Assembly (NCBI RefSeq): GCF_000283155.1
Contig: NW_004454163.1
Coordinates: 19,363,648-19,427,647 of the forward strand
Reading direction: 5' to 3'
Source: Ceratotherium simum simum
Taxonomy: Eukaryota; Chordata; Mammalia; Perissodactyla; Rhinocerotidae
DNA length: 64,000 nucleotides
Within the stretch, counting starts at the first letter, position 1, and each line of letters opens with the position of its first letter. Positions 1 through 10,919 of this stretch are shown here, one piece after another. The position numbers were made by a program, and so were the translations under genes. Below the pieces are notes generated by a model, which saw only the letters and a program-made list of their open reading frames with translations, did not search any database and had not been told where the DNA came from.

Positions 1-207
1 CGGCCCATGGCTTAGCGGTTAGGTGCTTGAGCTCCGCTGCTGGCAGCCCGGGTTCGTATCCCAGGCACGCACCGATGCATCACTTCTCCGGCCATGCTGA
101 GGCCGCATCCCACATACAGCAACTAGAAGGATGTGCAACTATGACATACAACTATCTACTGGGGCTCTGGGGAAAAAAATAAATAAATAAAAAAAATTTT
201 TTTAAAA
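1..207 (+). mobile_element. ERE SINE, short type (ERE-A), cut by window edge
   Basis: tRNA-derived perissodactyl SINE. The A-box-like GGCTTAGCGGTTAGGTGC and the B-box-like GGTTCGTATCC are visible, followed by the family body ending in CTACTGGGGCTCTGGGG and an (AAATAA)n tail. A few bases of the usual GGGCCGGCCCC start are missing at the window edge. Subfamily labels used here (A short body, B long body ending in CTTCCTCACA repeats, C with ACCTACACCACTCATC) are my own working names. Confidence 0.93.
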
Positions 208-639
208 ACCCACAAAGCAGGATAATCATTCTAGAAATCTATATATTTATAAACGTCATGCTCAGCAGCAACCATTCACCTATTCCTATAGATTCTCTTC
301 CCTTCTACCTCCAGTTCCTCCCTCAACTCATTAGCCCAAACGCCTGGGTTCCTCTGTAAGGTTACACTCCTCTCCACAGCCTCCACTCCCCATGTTTTCA
401 CACCTGCCAGTACAGCACTTTCTCCCTACACACCTCTCCCTCCAACTTCCCCTCTCCCCTTTCAAGGATCGCACTCCATCCAACCCCCTAAAGCCCCCTT
501 TGCTGGCCCTATTACAATCATCCCATCACTTCTCTTCAGTCCTTTCATCCCATCAGCTTTATCAACCCACTACCCTCAATCCCCACTACTGCCCCCAGTT
601 CACAAACGCCTGGGCTAACTTCCCACCTTTTACCCTTCA

Positions 640-850
640 GTTAAAACACAACTGCTAGTAGCCAGAGGGTGGGGGAGGGGAGAATGAGTGACTGCTAACG
701 GGTACAGGTTTCTTTTTTGGGTGATAATGTTCTGGAATTAGACAGTTGCACAACCCTGTGAATATGCTAAAAACCATTGAGTTGTACTTTAATTGAACTT
801 TTAAATGGTGAATTTTACAGTATGTGAATTATATCTCAATAAAAAAGTCT
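640..850 (+). mobile_element. L1M-type LINE 3' end
   Basis: The text has the typical order of an old L1M 3' UTR: a GGGTGATAATGTTCTGGAATTAGA block, then TGCACAACCCTGTGAATATGC, then a TGAATTATATCTCAATAAAA end. It is 5'-truncated and non-coding. The exact subfamily is not assigned. Confidence 0.75.
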
Positions 851-1291
851 ATGTCCAAAAAAACAACACTATTGCTCACCCTGCCCATCACACGCCCATT
901 TGTCAAACCAACATCGCTCTAATTCCCGAAGAATCGACCGCTCGTCGGTATCCCCCCAGTTCTCAACACCACACTCGGACGGAGGTCCCTCTCACTCTCT
1001 GGATCAACACTCCCTCTCACCCCTCGGCTCTAAGTGCCAGTGTACCCGAGAAAGGGGGGAGCGGGGAGATTAAGACAGCTCTCGCGGTTCAGGCACAGCC
1101 CTCCAGGGTGGCCCCGTCCCCCACTGGCAGGAAGGGACCCTTCTCCCCCGCCCTGAGGGAGCGGCCCCTCAGTTCCCGGCGCTGACCAGGGGAGGGGAAG
1201 GGAGGGGGGGGTCCCCCAACCCGCCCTGACAAGGGGCGGGGGCCTGCCGGGCGCCCAGGGCCGCGCTGCTGGGGGCGGCACCACAGCCCAC

Positions 1292-1560
1292 CTGTCTCAG
1301 CCGGGGGGAGATCCGCTTCCAGCTCGCTGACCGACGAGCGGGTGGCGGAGGACGATCAGGAGAAGCCGTGGTCGCCGCCGGAGCCCGAGTGCGCACGCCT
1401 GCTCAAGCCTCCATGTTTCCACGTCTCTGCGGCTGCGGCTGCGGCTGCGGCTCCGGCTCCGGCTCCCGACCGGGCCGCGTCGCTGCAGAAGCCAGGAGGC
1501 GGAGAGAGAAGGGGGAAGTAGCCGAGAACGCGGCTACGGACCGAACAGGCCGGCGCGCTC
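1292..1560 (-). other. DYM: Predicted DYM exon 1 (5' UTR)
   Basis: On the minus strand the island runs into CTGAGACAG|GTGGGC. This is a good splice donor, with the last exon base at 1292 and the intron continuing left. The upstream limit is a guess from the promoter motifs; no transcript was available. The exon contains a GCNGCN-type hexanucleotide repeat (plus strand 1425-1466) and an upstream ATG at 1412-1414 that opens a three-codon ORF (stop 1403-1405). DYM encodes dymeclin, a Golgi-associated trafficking protein. The coding part starts in later exons outside this window. Confidence 0.6.
1425..1466. repeat. GC-rich hexanucleotide repeat in DYM exon 1
   Basis: Three to four copies of GGCTGC followed by about three of GGCTCC, imperfect, inside the predicted DYM 5' UTR. 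It may be length-polymorphic. Confidence 0.7.
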
Positions 1561-1930
1561 CAGCCGGCGGTCACGTGGCACGCGGCGCGAGGCCTTCTGG
1601 GAAATGTAGTCCTTCGCGCGTTACTGGTTTCTCCACCCCCTAGCGCCTCCAGGGCAACGGCCAAGCCACAAGGCAAAATCCAGGAGACGCAAAACCCTCC
1701 GGTTTCCGGTGCTGGAGTCTTGGCTTACCCTACACCACTCATTCTGGTAGCTTAACTTTATTAAGGCCCCTGTTCATTCCAACTCAATAACCATCCCAAA
1801 GTCAAGCAGTTCCTTGTAGGGCTCTGAAGAATTGGGAAATAGGAAACTACTGTTTGATGGAAGCAGCTAGCAGGTCTAGAACCGCCTGCAATATTGTCAG
1901 AAAGGACAGGTCACACAGGAAAGAGTATCA

Positions 1931-2060
1931 GGGTGGTGTAGTGGCAAAAGTATGGAATTTGAAGTCAAATGAGCTGAGGTTACCAAATTGACGTCCTTGA
2001 GCTCTTAGTTCACCTCTCCCAGCCGGTTTCCTCATCTAAAATGTATACAAGATGGTGATG
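1931..2060 (+). repeat. MIR SINE fragment
   Basis: Degenerate MIR: GGTGTAGTGGCAAAAG, then GGAATTTGAAGTC, then CCGGTTTCCTCATCTAAAATG in consensus order. Confidence 0.6.
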
Positions 2061-2339
2061 ACTTCCCATACAGGACTATCTGTGTGCTGTACACTGTGAT
2101 CTTATTTCTCCAAATTATGCTATGAGATAGATATCACTGTTATTTCAGTTATAGAGTCAATATATGGTAATGTACTCTGAAAAGTACTATACAAATCCTA
2201 GATATACTTTTCCAGATCTATTGCTGATAAATTCTCTGAGTTTGCAGGATTATTACAGGAAAACATACTAAAACACAAGATACCTGGGAGCCTAGCTAAA
2301 AAGAGGTGGGCACTTCTATGCAGTCATTCTAATGCTATG

Positions 2340-2590
2340 GATACATGTTCATGATCTATTGAGTGGAAACAGTATGTATAGTATTATCCAATTTTCGTAA
2401 ATGAATTATATTTATAATGCCCGTGTATATATGCCCTGGGAGAAAAAAAGTTTAAAAGAATACTAACAATTACTAACTTTGGGGAATGAGATCATGTATG
2501 GTTAAAATTAGTTTCTCCCTATGTGCTTCCTAATTTTTCTGCAATGAATATGAATTACATATATTTTATTTTAAAATTATAGCAAAAAGA
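2340..2590 (+). repeat. Probable ancient LINE 3' end, family uncertain
   Basis: AT-rich text with a CTAATTTTTCTGCAATGAAT / ACATATATTTTATTTT ending, as seen at the 3' ends of old mammalian LINEs. The family call is weak. Confidence 0.35.
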
Positions 2591-2709
2591 GAGGCACCAA
2601 AATCAAACTCAAAGTACATTATAATTTTGCCTGTACCAAAAATTACACCCTCTACCTGCCCCAAAATGACCTAGCAACTATTGTGAGCCCTTCATAACGG
2701 GCTTTTTAT

Positions 2710-2990
2710 GGGGCTGGCCTGGTGGTGCAAGCAGTTAGGTGTGTGTGCTCCGCTGTGGCAGCCCTGGGTTCACTGGTTCGGATCCCGGGGTCACTGGTTC
2801 GGATCCTGGGCATGCACTGATCCGAATATGTCAAACCATGCTGTGGCGGCGTCCCATATAAAGTGGAGGAAGGTGGGCATGGATGTTAGCCCAGGGCCAG
2901 TCTTCCTCAGCAAAAACATGAGGATTGGCAGATGTTAGCTCAGGGCCGATCTTCCTCACACACACAAAAAAAAAAACAGAAAAGAAAAGA
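2710..2990 (+). mobile_element. ERE SINE, long type (ERE-B) with duplicated B box
   Basis: Starts GGGGCTGGCCTGGTGGTGC and continues through the long-type body (CCCATATAAAGTGGAGG; two GATGTTAGC units; CTTCCTCACACACAC). The segment GTTCACTGGTTCGGATCC-type is present twice in tandem (about 2767-2808), so the Pol III B box is duplicated. Confidence 0.92.
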
Positions 2991-2994
2991 ACTG

Positions 2995-3898
2995 GCTTTA
3001 TAGCCAAGAAGCAGCTTATTCTCCTTTGAGGCAATCCTGTTTTGATTGGTTGAATACATGACAGCACACTCATCCAACAGAACAGTGCACCTTTCAAAAG
3101 AATGATGTAGAAAGTTATTTAATGACTTGGAAAACACTTCACAACAGATTAAGTGAAATTAAGTTTAACAAACAATATGTAAAACATAATTCCAATTTAT
3201 TTAAAAGCCTGAAAAGTAGAATTGGGCTTGGAAGGTAACTTTTATTTTTCAATTTTTACACACTTGTACCTTTGAATGTATACATATATTGAAACATATA
3301 TGTATATTTTGATATATGTAATATATATGTAATTGGACCTTATTCTCACAACCTTGTGAGTAATGTATTATTGTCTGCATTTTACCCATGAGAAAACATA
3401 ATATAGAGTAGTTTGGGGTTGTTTTTAAGTTATTGAAGGTTAAACAACTAGGTTCCTCAGACCGCCAAGTGTTCACCTTCTAATATAAACAACATATAAC
3501 AGCAAAGTTCAAGGAGAATGGATTTTTGTGGTCGCTTTATGGTGATTTAATTGTGAAATTGAATTTTTATGGTAAAAGAGAGGTGGTGGTGGAAAGAGAG
3601 ACTATAGATTAGAATTGAACTTTAAGACTCTGTGGCTAAAAAGAGTCTCCTGGTGTCTCTGGAATTCAGGAAATCCCTGTTGGAAAGCCAAGCGTTCTGG
3701 CCAGAGACAAGATCCAAAACTGGCAAAAATATACAGCCAATTTACCAGATGAGAAAATCAAGATTCAAAATTCTTTCAACTAACTCCAATGGCAAATAAA
3801 CCAAAAAGATCTGAATGAAATTTAAAAGAGAGAACTCTAAAGTTCAAATGAAATTTAAAAGAGAGAACAATATAAGTGGGTGTAAATACCCACTTATA
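2995..3898. other. Intergenic, no feature recognised
   Basis: AT-rich single-copy-looking DNA with short (TA)n-like tracts near 3275-3335. No conserved ORF, exon or assignable repeat was seen. Confidence 0.5.
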
Positions 3899-3910
3899 AC
3901 AAGAGAAATT

Positions 3911-4103
3911 TAGGGCCGCCCCGTGGCTTAGCGGTTAAGTGCGCGCGCTCTGCTGCTGACGGCCCAGGCCGGGATCCCGGGCACGCACCGAGGCAGCGCT
4001 TTTCCGGCCATGCTGAGGCCGCATCCCACATGCAGCAACTAGAAGGATGTGCAGCTATGAAATACAACTATCTACTGGGGCTTTGGGGGGGGGGGGGGGA
4101 AAC
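3911..4103 (+). mobile_element. ERE-A SINE with 12-bp target duplication
   Basis: Complete short-type ERE with a G-run (4084-4099) in the tail region. The target duplication ACAAGAGAAATT is present at 3899-3910 and 4104-4115. The insertion sits at the left edge of an L1M 3' fragment. Confidence 0.95.
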
Positions 4104-4115
4104 ACAAGAGAAATT

Positions 4116-4392
4116 CACATTAAAGCTCCTTTGGAATGTCATCTCCTCAAATCAGATTGGTGGACATCAGAAAGTTTGATAACACACTGTTGGCAAAGGT
4201 GTGGGGATACAGGCACTCATACGTGCTGATGGGCATGTACAGCAGCACAACCAACAGTTTGACAATATTTTCAAAATTATAAATACACATACCCTTTGAC
4301 GCTGCAACATACACTTTTATATTTTACAAATATGAGTGCACACAAGTGAAATAACGTACCTACAAAGATATTTACTACAGCATTTTTTTGGT
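4116..4392 (+). mobile_element. L1M 3' region fragment
   Basis: Contains the L1-like order: a GTTGGCAAAGGTGTGGGGAT block, ACACATACCCTTTGACGCTG, then a CAAAGATATTTACTACAGCA block. It is a degenerate C-terminal ORF2/3' UTR remnant. Confidence 0.6.
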
Positions 4393-4730
4393 AATTAAAA
4401 AAAAAATTGACCATCTTAGTCATTTTTAAGTGTCCAGTTCAGTGGCATTAAGTACATTCATCACCACCATCCAACTCCAGAATGCTTTTCATCTTGCAAA
4501 ACTGAAACTCTGTACCTATAAAACAATAACTCCCTATTCTCCCCCTCCCCAACCCCTAGCCACATCATTCTATTTTCTGTCCCTATGAATTTTACTACTC
4601 TAGGTACCCCATATAAGTGGAATCATACAGTATTTGTCTTTTTGTGACTGGCTTATTTCACTTAGCATAATGTCTTCAGGGTTCATCCATGTTGTGACAT
4701 GTTAGAATTTCCTTTCTGACATATTCCATT

Positions 4731-4870
4731 GTGTATATATATACACACACACACACATATACATATATACATATCCATTGTGTATATATACACATATAAA
4801 TCATATATAATATATGATATATATAATGTATATACATAATGTGGTACATATGTTATATATATATATTTTA
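4731..4870. repeat. (TA)n/(CA)n microsatellite cluster
   Basis: Interrupted TATATACACACACA and TATATA tracts inside the L1M 3' UTR. The tract looks length-unstable. Confidence 0.8.
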
Positions 4871-6099
4871 TATACACTTTGCTTATCCCTTCATCCATCA
4901 ATGGAACCTTGGGTTGTTTCCACATTTTAACTATTGTGAATAATGCTGCTATGAACATGGGTATACAAGTATCTCTTGGAGACTCTGCTTTCAGTTCTTT
5001 TGTGTATATACCCAGAAGTGAAATTGCTGGATCATATGGTAATTCTATTTTTAATTTTTTGAGGAACAGCCATACTGTTTGCCACAGTGGCAGTACCATT
5101 TTACATTCTCACTAACAGTGCAGGAGGGTTCCAATTTCTTCACATCCTCACCAACACTTCTTATTTTCTGTTTGTTTGTTTGTTTTTATAGTAGCCATCC
5201 TAATGAGTGTGAGGTGGTATCACATTGTAGTTTTGATTTGCTTTTCCCTAACAATTAGTAATGTTGAGCATCTTTTCATGTGCTTATTTGCCGTTTGTAT
5301 ATCTTCTTTGGAGAAATGTCTGTTCAAGTCCTTTGCTCATTTTTTATCAGGTTGTTTTTGTTTTTGTTGTTGAGTTTTAGGAGTTCATTATATATTTTGG
5401 ATATTAATCCCTTATCAGATATATGATTTGCAAGTATTTTCTCCCATTCTGTGGATTGCCTTTTTACTCAGTTAATAGTGTCTTTTGATGCACAAAAGTT
5501 GTTATTTTTCATAAAGTCCAGTTTGTCTCTTTTTTCTTTTATTGCTTGTGCCTTTAATGTCATATCCAAGAAATCGTTGCCAAGCCCAATGTTATGAAAC
5601 TGTTTCCCTATATTTTCTTCTAAGAGTTTTATAGGCTTAGCTCTTACGTTTAGGTCTTTGATCCATTTTGAGTTGATTTTTCTAATGGTGTTAGATAAGG
5701 GTCCAACTTCATTCTTTTGCATGTGGATATCCAGTTTTCCCAGCACCATTTGTTGAAAAGACAGCTCTTGTCAAAAATCATTCAACCATATGTACAAAGG
5801 TTTATTTCCTAGCTCTCTATTCTGTTCCATTGGTCTATATGTTTATCTATGTGCTAGTACCACACTGTTTTGATTACTTTAGCTTTGTAGTAAGTTTTGA
5901 AGTCAGAAAATGTGAGTCCTCCAACTTTGTCCTTCTTTTTCAAGATTGTTTTGTCTATTTGAGGTCTCTTGAGAGTCCATGTGAATTTTAGGATAGGTTT
6001 TTCTATTTCTGCAAAAAACATCATTGGGGTTTTGATAGGGATTACATTGAATTTGTAGGTCACTTTTGGTAATATTGACATCTTAATGATATTAAGTCT

Positions 6100-6348
6100 G
6101 GGGCCAGCCCCGTAGCGTAGCGGTTAAATGCATGCGCTCTGCTGCTGGTGGCCCCGGTTCGGATCCCGGGCGCACACTGACACACCGCTTGTCAGGCCAT
6201 GCTGTGGTGGTGTCCCACATAAAGTGGAGGAAGATGGGCGAGGATGTTAGCTCAGGGCCAGTCTTCCTCAGCAAAAAAGAGCAGAATTGGCATGGATGTT
6301 AGCTCAGGGCTGATCCTCCTCACACACACACAAAAAATAATAATAATA
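6100..6348 (+). mobile_element. ERE-B SINE inside L1M, with target duplication
   Basis: Full long-type ERE starting GGGGCCAGCCCCG and ending CACACACACA then (TAA)n. The target duplication ATATTAAGTCT is present at 6089-6099 and 6349-6359. It is younger than the host L1M. Confidence 0.95.
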
Positions 6349-8339
6349 ATATTAAGTCTTCCAACTCATGACGATAGGATGTCTTTCCCATAATAAATAA
6401 TGTCTTCTTTAATTTCTTCCAGTAATGTTTTTAGTTTTCATTGTATAAGTTTCACTTCCTTGGTTAAGTTAATTCCTAAACATTTTATTCTTTTTGATGC
6501 TATACCAAATGGAATTGTTTTCTTAATTTCCTTTTCAAATTGTTCATTGTTCATGTATAGAAATGTAACTGATTTTTGTGTATTGATTTTGTATCCTCCT
6601 ACTTTGTTGAGTTCATTAATTAGTTCTAACTGATTTTTTATGGAATCTTTAGGGTTTTCTACATATAAGATCATATCATCTGTGAACAGAGATCATTTTA
6701 CTTCTTCCTTTCTAATTTGAATAGCTTTTATTTCTTTTTCTTTCCTAATTGCTCTGGCTAGGACTTCCAGTACTATGTTGAATTGATGGGGCAAAAATAG
6801 GCATCTTTACCTTGTTCCTAATCTTAGATGTTTGCTGTGGAATTTTAATATGTGGCTTTTATTACGTTGAGGTAGTTTCCTTCTATTCCTAGTTTATTGA
6901 GCAGTTTTATCCTAAAAGGGCTTTGAATTTTGTCAAATGATTTTTCTGCATCAATTGAGATGAACATGTAGGTTTTTCCCCTTAATTCTATTAGTGTGGT
7001 GTATTACATTGGGCAATTTTTGTATGCTGAACCACCCTTGCATTCCAGGAATAAAGCCAACTTGGTTGTGGTGCATAATCCTTTTAATACACTGCCGAAT
7101 TTAGTTTGCTGGTATTTTTTTGAGAATTTTTGCATCTATATACATCAAAGATATTGGTTGGTAGGTTTATTTTTTTCTTTTTTGTTTAGTTGTAATGGCT
7201 GTAGTATTAGGGCAATGCTGGTCTCATAGAATGAGTTAGGAAGTGTTCCTTCCTCTTCAAATTTTTGGGAAAAGTTTATGATTAGTGTTAGTTCTGTAAA
7301 TGTTTGGTAGAATTCACTTGTGAAGCCATCGGGTCCAGGGCTTTTCTTTGTTGTGATATTTTTGATTACAGATTCAATCCATTTACTAGTTATTGATCTA
7401 TTCAGGATATATATTTCTTCATGATTCAGTCTTGGTAGGTTTTGTGTTTCTAGAAATTTTTTTATTTTATCTAGGTTATCCATTTTGTTGGTGTACAATT
7501 GTTCATAGCACTCTCTTATAATCTTTTTTATTTCCACAGCATGAATAGTAATATCCCCACTTTATTTCTGATTTTAGTAATTTGAGTCTTCTTGCTCTTT
7601 TTCTTAGTCAGTCTAGCTAAAGATTTGTCAATTTTGCTGATCTTTTCAAAAAAACCACCTTTTGGTTTCATTGGTTTTCTCTATCATTTTTCTATTCTCT
7701 ATTTTATTTACCTCGGCTATAATCTTTACTATTTCCTTCCTTCTGTTAACTTTGGGTTTAGTTTGTTCTTCATTTTCTAGTTATTTAAGTTGTAAAATTA
7801 AGTTATTGATTTGAGATCTTTCTTCTTTTTTAATGTAAACATTTATAGCTATAAATTTCCCCCTTAGCAATGCTTTCACTATGTCCCATAAGTTTTGGAA
7901 TGTTGTGTTTTTATTTTCATTTGTCTCAAGGTATTTTCTAATTTCTCTTGTGATTTCTTCTTTGATCCACTGGTTGTTTAAGAGTGTGTTATTTAATTTC
8001 CAAAAATTTGTAAATTTTCGAGTTTTCCTTCTCTTGTTGATTTCTAACTTCCATTGTGGTCAGAGAAGATACTTTATATGATATCTATCTTTAAATCTAT
8101 TGAGACTTAATTTGTGGCTTAACATGTGGTCTATTCTGGAGAATGTCCCAGGTGCACTTGAGAAGAATGTTGTTGTTGGGTAGAGTGTTCTGTATGTCTG
8201 TTAGAGCTTATTGCGTTGTTCAAGTCATCTATTTCCTTATCTTCTGTCTGGTTGTTATATCCATTATTGAGAGTGGGGTATTATGGTAGAACTATTTCTC
8301 CATTCAATTCTGTCCATTTTTGCTTCATATATTTTGCCT

Positions 8340-8533
8340 TTTTATTTTATTTTTTTTCCCCCAAAGCCCCAGATAGTTGTATGTCATAGATGCACATCCT
8401 TCTAGTTGCTGTACATGGGACGTGACCTCAGCATGGCCGGAGAAGCGGTACGTTGGTGCACGCCCGGGATCCGAACCCCGGCCGCCAGCAGCGGAGTGCG
8501 TGCACTTAACCGCCAAGCCACGGGGCCGGCTCT
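8340..8533 (-). mobile_element. ERE-A SINE inside L1M
   Basis: Reverse-oriented short-type ERE: T-rich tail, CCCCCAAAGCCCCAG, and on the other side GCCACGGGGCCGGC. An imperfect duplication of CTTCATATATTTTG flanks it. Confidence 0.93.
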
Positions 8534-8662
8534 ACTTCATATGTTTTGATGGTCTGTTATTAGGTGTGACTACAGTATTTTTTTGTAATATTAAAAGACA
8601 GAAAACATCCTGGTATCCACTGATCTTCAAGACCTACATATTCTTTTTAAGATATACTTTTT

Positions 8663-8846
8663 TTTTTTCCCCCCAAAGCCCCAGTAGATAGTTGTGTGTC
8701 ATAGCTGCACATCCTTCTAGTTGCTGTATGTGGGACGCGGCCTCAGCATGGCCGGAGAAGCAGCGCGTCGGTGCGCGCCCGGGATCTGAACTGGACTGCC
8801 AGCAGTGGAGCGCGCGCACTTAACCACCAAGCCACGGGGCCGGCCC
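8663..8846 (-). mobile_element. ERE-A SINE with target duplication
   Basis: Reverse-oriented short-type ERE. The duplication TAAGATATACTTTT is present at 8648-8661 and 8847-8860. With the preceding copy, two same-orientation EREs lie 130 bp apart. Confidence 0.95.
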
Positions 8847-8860
8847 TAAGATATACTTTT

Positions 8861-9140
8861 AATTGAAAAAAAAATGAAAAACTGCATACTGTCTGTTACT
8901 TTTGTCTAAAAAAAAGAGAAAGTAAAATACATAAATATGTATGTATTTGCTTCTGCAATTCAGAGAATATCTCTGGAAGGATAAAAAAGATACTAGTAAC
9001 CTTGACTGCCTCCTAGGAGGGGAACTAGGTGCCTGGGAACCAGGGTGAGAGGAAGAAATCTTGTGTGCACTCTTGCACCTTAGAAATTTTGTGCCTAGTG
9101 AACATATCACCTATTCAAAAAATAAGTATAATTAAAAATT
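8861..9140 (+). repeat. Old LINE 3'-end-like repeat
   Basis: Order typical of old L1-type 3' ends: TTTGCTTCTGCAATTCAGAG, CTCTGGAAGGATAAAAAAGA, a GGAACTAGGTGCCTGGG block and an ACCTATTCAAAA end. Subfamily not assigned. Confidence 0.5.
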
Positions 9141-9346
9141 TTTAAATGCTGCAGACTGAAAATAAAAAATTGGATGGAGCATGTTTCAAATAAAAAGGAC
9201 CCTAAAAGGTATTAGATGACTGTAAACTCAGTGAGTAGAGCAGGCTACTAAAAGAGCTTGCTTGTTCTGGAAAGTTCAGTTCAGATATGATGTAGTAAAA
9301 GGGAAAGAGCAGGGGATAAGTATTCGTTTGTTAGAATCACACCCGC

Positions 9347-9588
9347 GGGCCGGCCCTGTGGCTTGGTGGTTAAGTGCCCGCGCGCTGCAATGCTGGTGGC
9401 CCGGGTTCGGATCCCGGGTGCGCATTGAGGCACCACTTCTCCGTCCATCCTGAGGCCGAGTCCCACATACAGCNNNNNNNNNNNNNNNNNNNNNNNNNNN
9501 NNNNNNNNNNNNNNNNNNNNNNNNNNNNNNNNNNNNNNNNNNNNNNNNNNNNNNNNNNNNNNNNNNNNNNNNNAAAAAAAAAAAAAAA
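9347..9588 (+). mobile_element. ERE-A SINE containing an assembly gap
   Basis: Head and B box (GGTTCGGATCC) are intact, then 100 N, then the A tail. The duplication AGAATCACACCCGC is seen before the head and after the tail, so both ends belong to one insertion and only the 3' body is missing. Confidence 0.9.
9474..9573. other. Assembly gap (100 N)
   Basis: Exactly 100 N. The round number suggests a placeholder. From the flanking SINE the missing sequence is expected to be roughly 70-100 bases of ERE body. Confidence 0.95.
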
Positions 9589-9594
9589 AGAATC

Positions 9595-9935
9595 ACACCC
9601 GCCCGTCTATTGGTCGTCATACTGTGGTGGCTACTATGATGCTGAAAGCTATGCCACCGGTAGTATTTCAAATACCAGCGGGGTCACCCATGGTTTCAGC
9701 AGGTGGACAGGTTTCAGCAGAGCTTCCAGACTAATACAGACTAGGGAAAAGGATCTGGCCACCCACTTCCAAAAAAATCAGCTACGAAAACCCCAAGAAT
9801 AGCAGCGAAGCATTGTCTGATATAGTGCTGGAAGGTGAGAAGATGGCACAGAAAGACTGAGCAGAGTTCTGCTGGGCTGTACACGGGGTTGCTAGGAGTT
9901 GGAATCAACCTGATGGCACTAACAACAAAGTTTTT
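9595..9935 (+). mobile_element. RTE-clade LINE remnant or RTE-mobilised SINE
   Basis: Text includes GAAAGCTATGCCACCGGTA, CACCCATGGTTTCAGC, CATTGTCTGATATAGTGCTG and a tail GTTGGAATCAACCTGATGGC followed by ACTAACAACAA. This resembles the 3' ends of mammalian RTE/BovB-type elements and their SINEs (GTCGGAATCGACTCGACGGC-type tail). No ORF is intact. Family placement is from memory of the tail signature. Confidence 0.5.
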
Positions 9936-9959
9936 TTTATACATTTCTTCCTAAAAATA

Positions 9960-10330
9960 TTTAAGATGACTTGCAAACACATGAAATACACAAAATTGCA
10001 ACATTAACGACAGGGGGAAAGTAAGGGGTAGGGGCATAAAGGGGAGCCACATGGGTAGACCAGGTGTCTTTCAAGACCTCCGAGGCTGAGCTTTTCATAA
10101 CTGCTGGTATACAGTGTCTAGAGTGCAGCTTTTCTGTGTCTAGGATTGAGTACAGACTTCATATGTGAATACAGTCTTCACCTCGAGGGGGCTGACTCTC
10201 TTTTTAGAACCTAAACGGCCAAAAAGAACCTCTGCCTAACAGAAGGCCACTTAATAAGCAAGATCAAGACTAATTCGAGATTATTGTTCCAATCCTGTTC
10301 CAAGAACAGTGCTCAGTTTTCCAACTTCTC
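9960..10330. other. Intergenic, nothing recognised
   Basis: No ORF with conserved features and no repeat I can name. Confidence 0.4.
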
Positions 10331-10334
10331 TGAG

Positions 10335-10915
10335 AAAGAAGAACAGACTGTGCAGTTAGACTTGTGTTTGAATTTTGTTTCCATAATTATGAGCTGAATG
10401 ATTTGGGGAAAGCTACCATTTTAGTCAGTTCTTAGTTAGCTGCCATAACAGAATACACAGACTGGGTGGCTTAAACAACAGACGTTTATTTCTCATAATT
10501 CTGGATGTTGGGAAGTACAAGGTCAATGCGCTGGCAGATCTGGTGTCTGGTGAAAGCCCTCTTCCTGGTTTGCAGACAGTGTCTTTTCATTGCATCCTCA
10601 CATGGTGGAGAAAGAGAGGTCTAGACTCTTTCTCCTGATAAAGACACTAATCCCATCATGGGGGCTCTACCCTCATATGCCATCTAAACCTAATTACCTC
10701 CAAAAGGCCCCATCTCCTAATACCATCCCATTGGAGGTTAGAGTTTCAATATATGAATTTTGGGGGAACACAAACATGCAGTCCATAACTTAAGAGCTAC
10801 TTAACCTCTCTGAGCCTAGTTTTCTTCTCTGTTAAATGGAGACAGTAATACCCACTCCATACCTCATAGTCGCTGTGAGAATTAAATTAAATAATGCCTG
10901 TAGCATGCTTTTTCA
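10335..10915 (+). repeat. MIR SINE split by an MLT1 LTR
   Basis: The left half (TTGAATTTTGTTTCCATAAT to about 10420) and the right half (TTAACCTCTCTGAGCCTAGT, 10801-10910) are consecutive parts of one MIR. They are separated by the MLT1 LTR at 10421-10790. Confidence 0.7.
10421..10790 (-). mobile_element. MLT1-type MaLR solo LTR
   Basis: The plus strand has the reverse of an MLT1 LTR: GCTGCCATAACAGAATACAC, GGCTTAAACAACAGACGTTT, and at the other end CAATATATGAATTTTGGGGG then CAGTCCATAAC. No internal retroviral sequence remains. Confidence 0.82.
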
Positions 10916-10919
10916 ATAA

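Larger units (their letters stand above)
1030..1655 (-). promoter_or_regulatory. DYM: CpG island / DYM promoter
   Basis: Dense CpG, GC-rich sequence without a TATA box. On the minus strand it has a ZNF143/SBS-like element (ACTACATTTCCCAGAAGG, plus-strand 1592-1610) and an E-box core CACGTG at 1572-1577, just upstream of the predicted first exon. In human, DYM is the minus-strand neighbour on this side of C18orf32, so assignment to DYM rests on synteny plus promoter architecture. No DYM coding exon is in the window. Confidence 0.7.
4395..8662 (-). mobile_element. L1M LINE, 5'-truncated, disrupted ORF2
   Basis: The plus strand reads the L1 3' UTR and ORF2 backwards. The 3' end (A-run as T-run, then the AAGTGTCCAGTTCAGTGGC block) is at 4395, and ORF2 extends rightwards to about 8.57 kb. 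Minus-strand peptides include the KSPGPDGFTSEFYQTF reverse-transcriptase segment (around 7320) and the downstream palm/connection region with [16 protein letters not shown] (about 6600). Stops and frameshifts break the frame throughout. Two ERE insertions (6100-6348 and about 8340-8533) split it. A (TA)n/(CA)n tract lies in the 3' UTR at 4731-4870. Confidence 0.88.

Noticed and set aside
1..207. tRNA-Ser-like A and B boxes (here and at the other ERE copies)
   Set aside because: They are the heads of ERE SINEs. There is no cloverleaf with a complete acceptor stem, so no tRNA gene is called.
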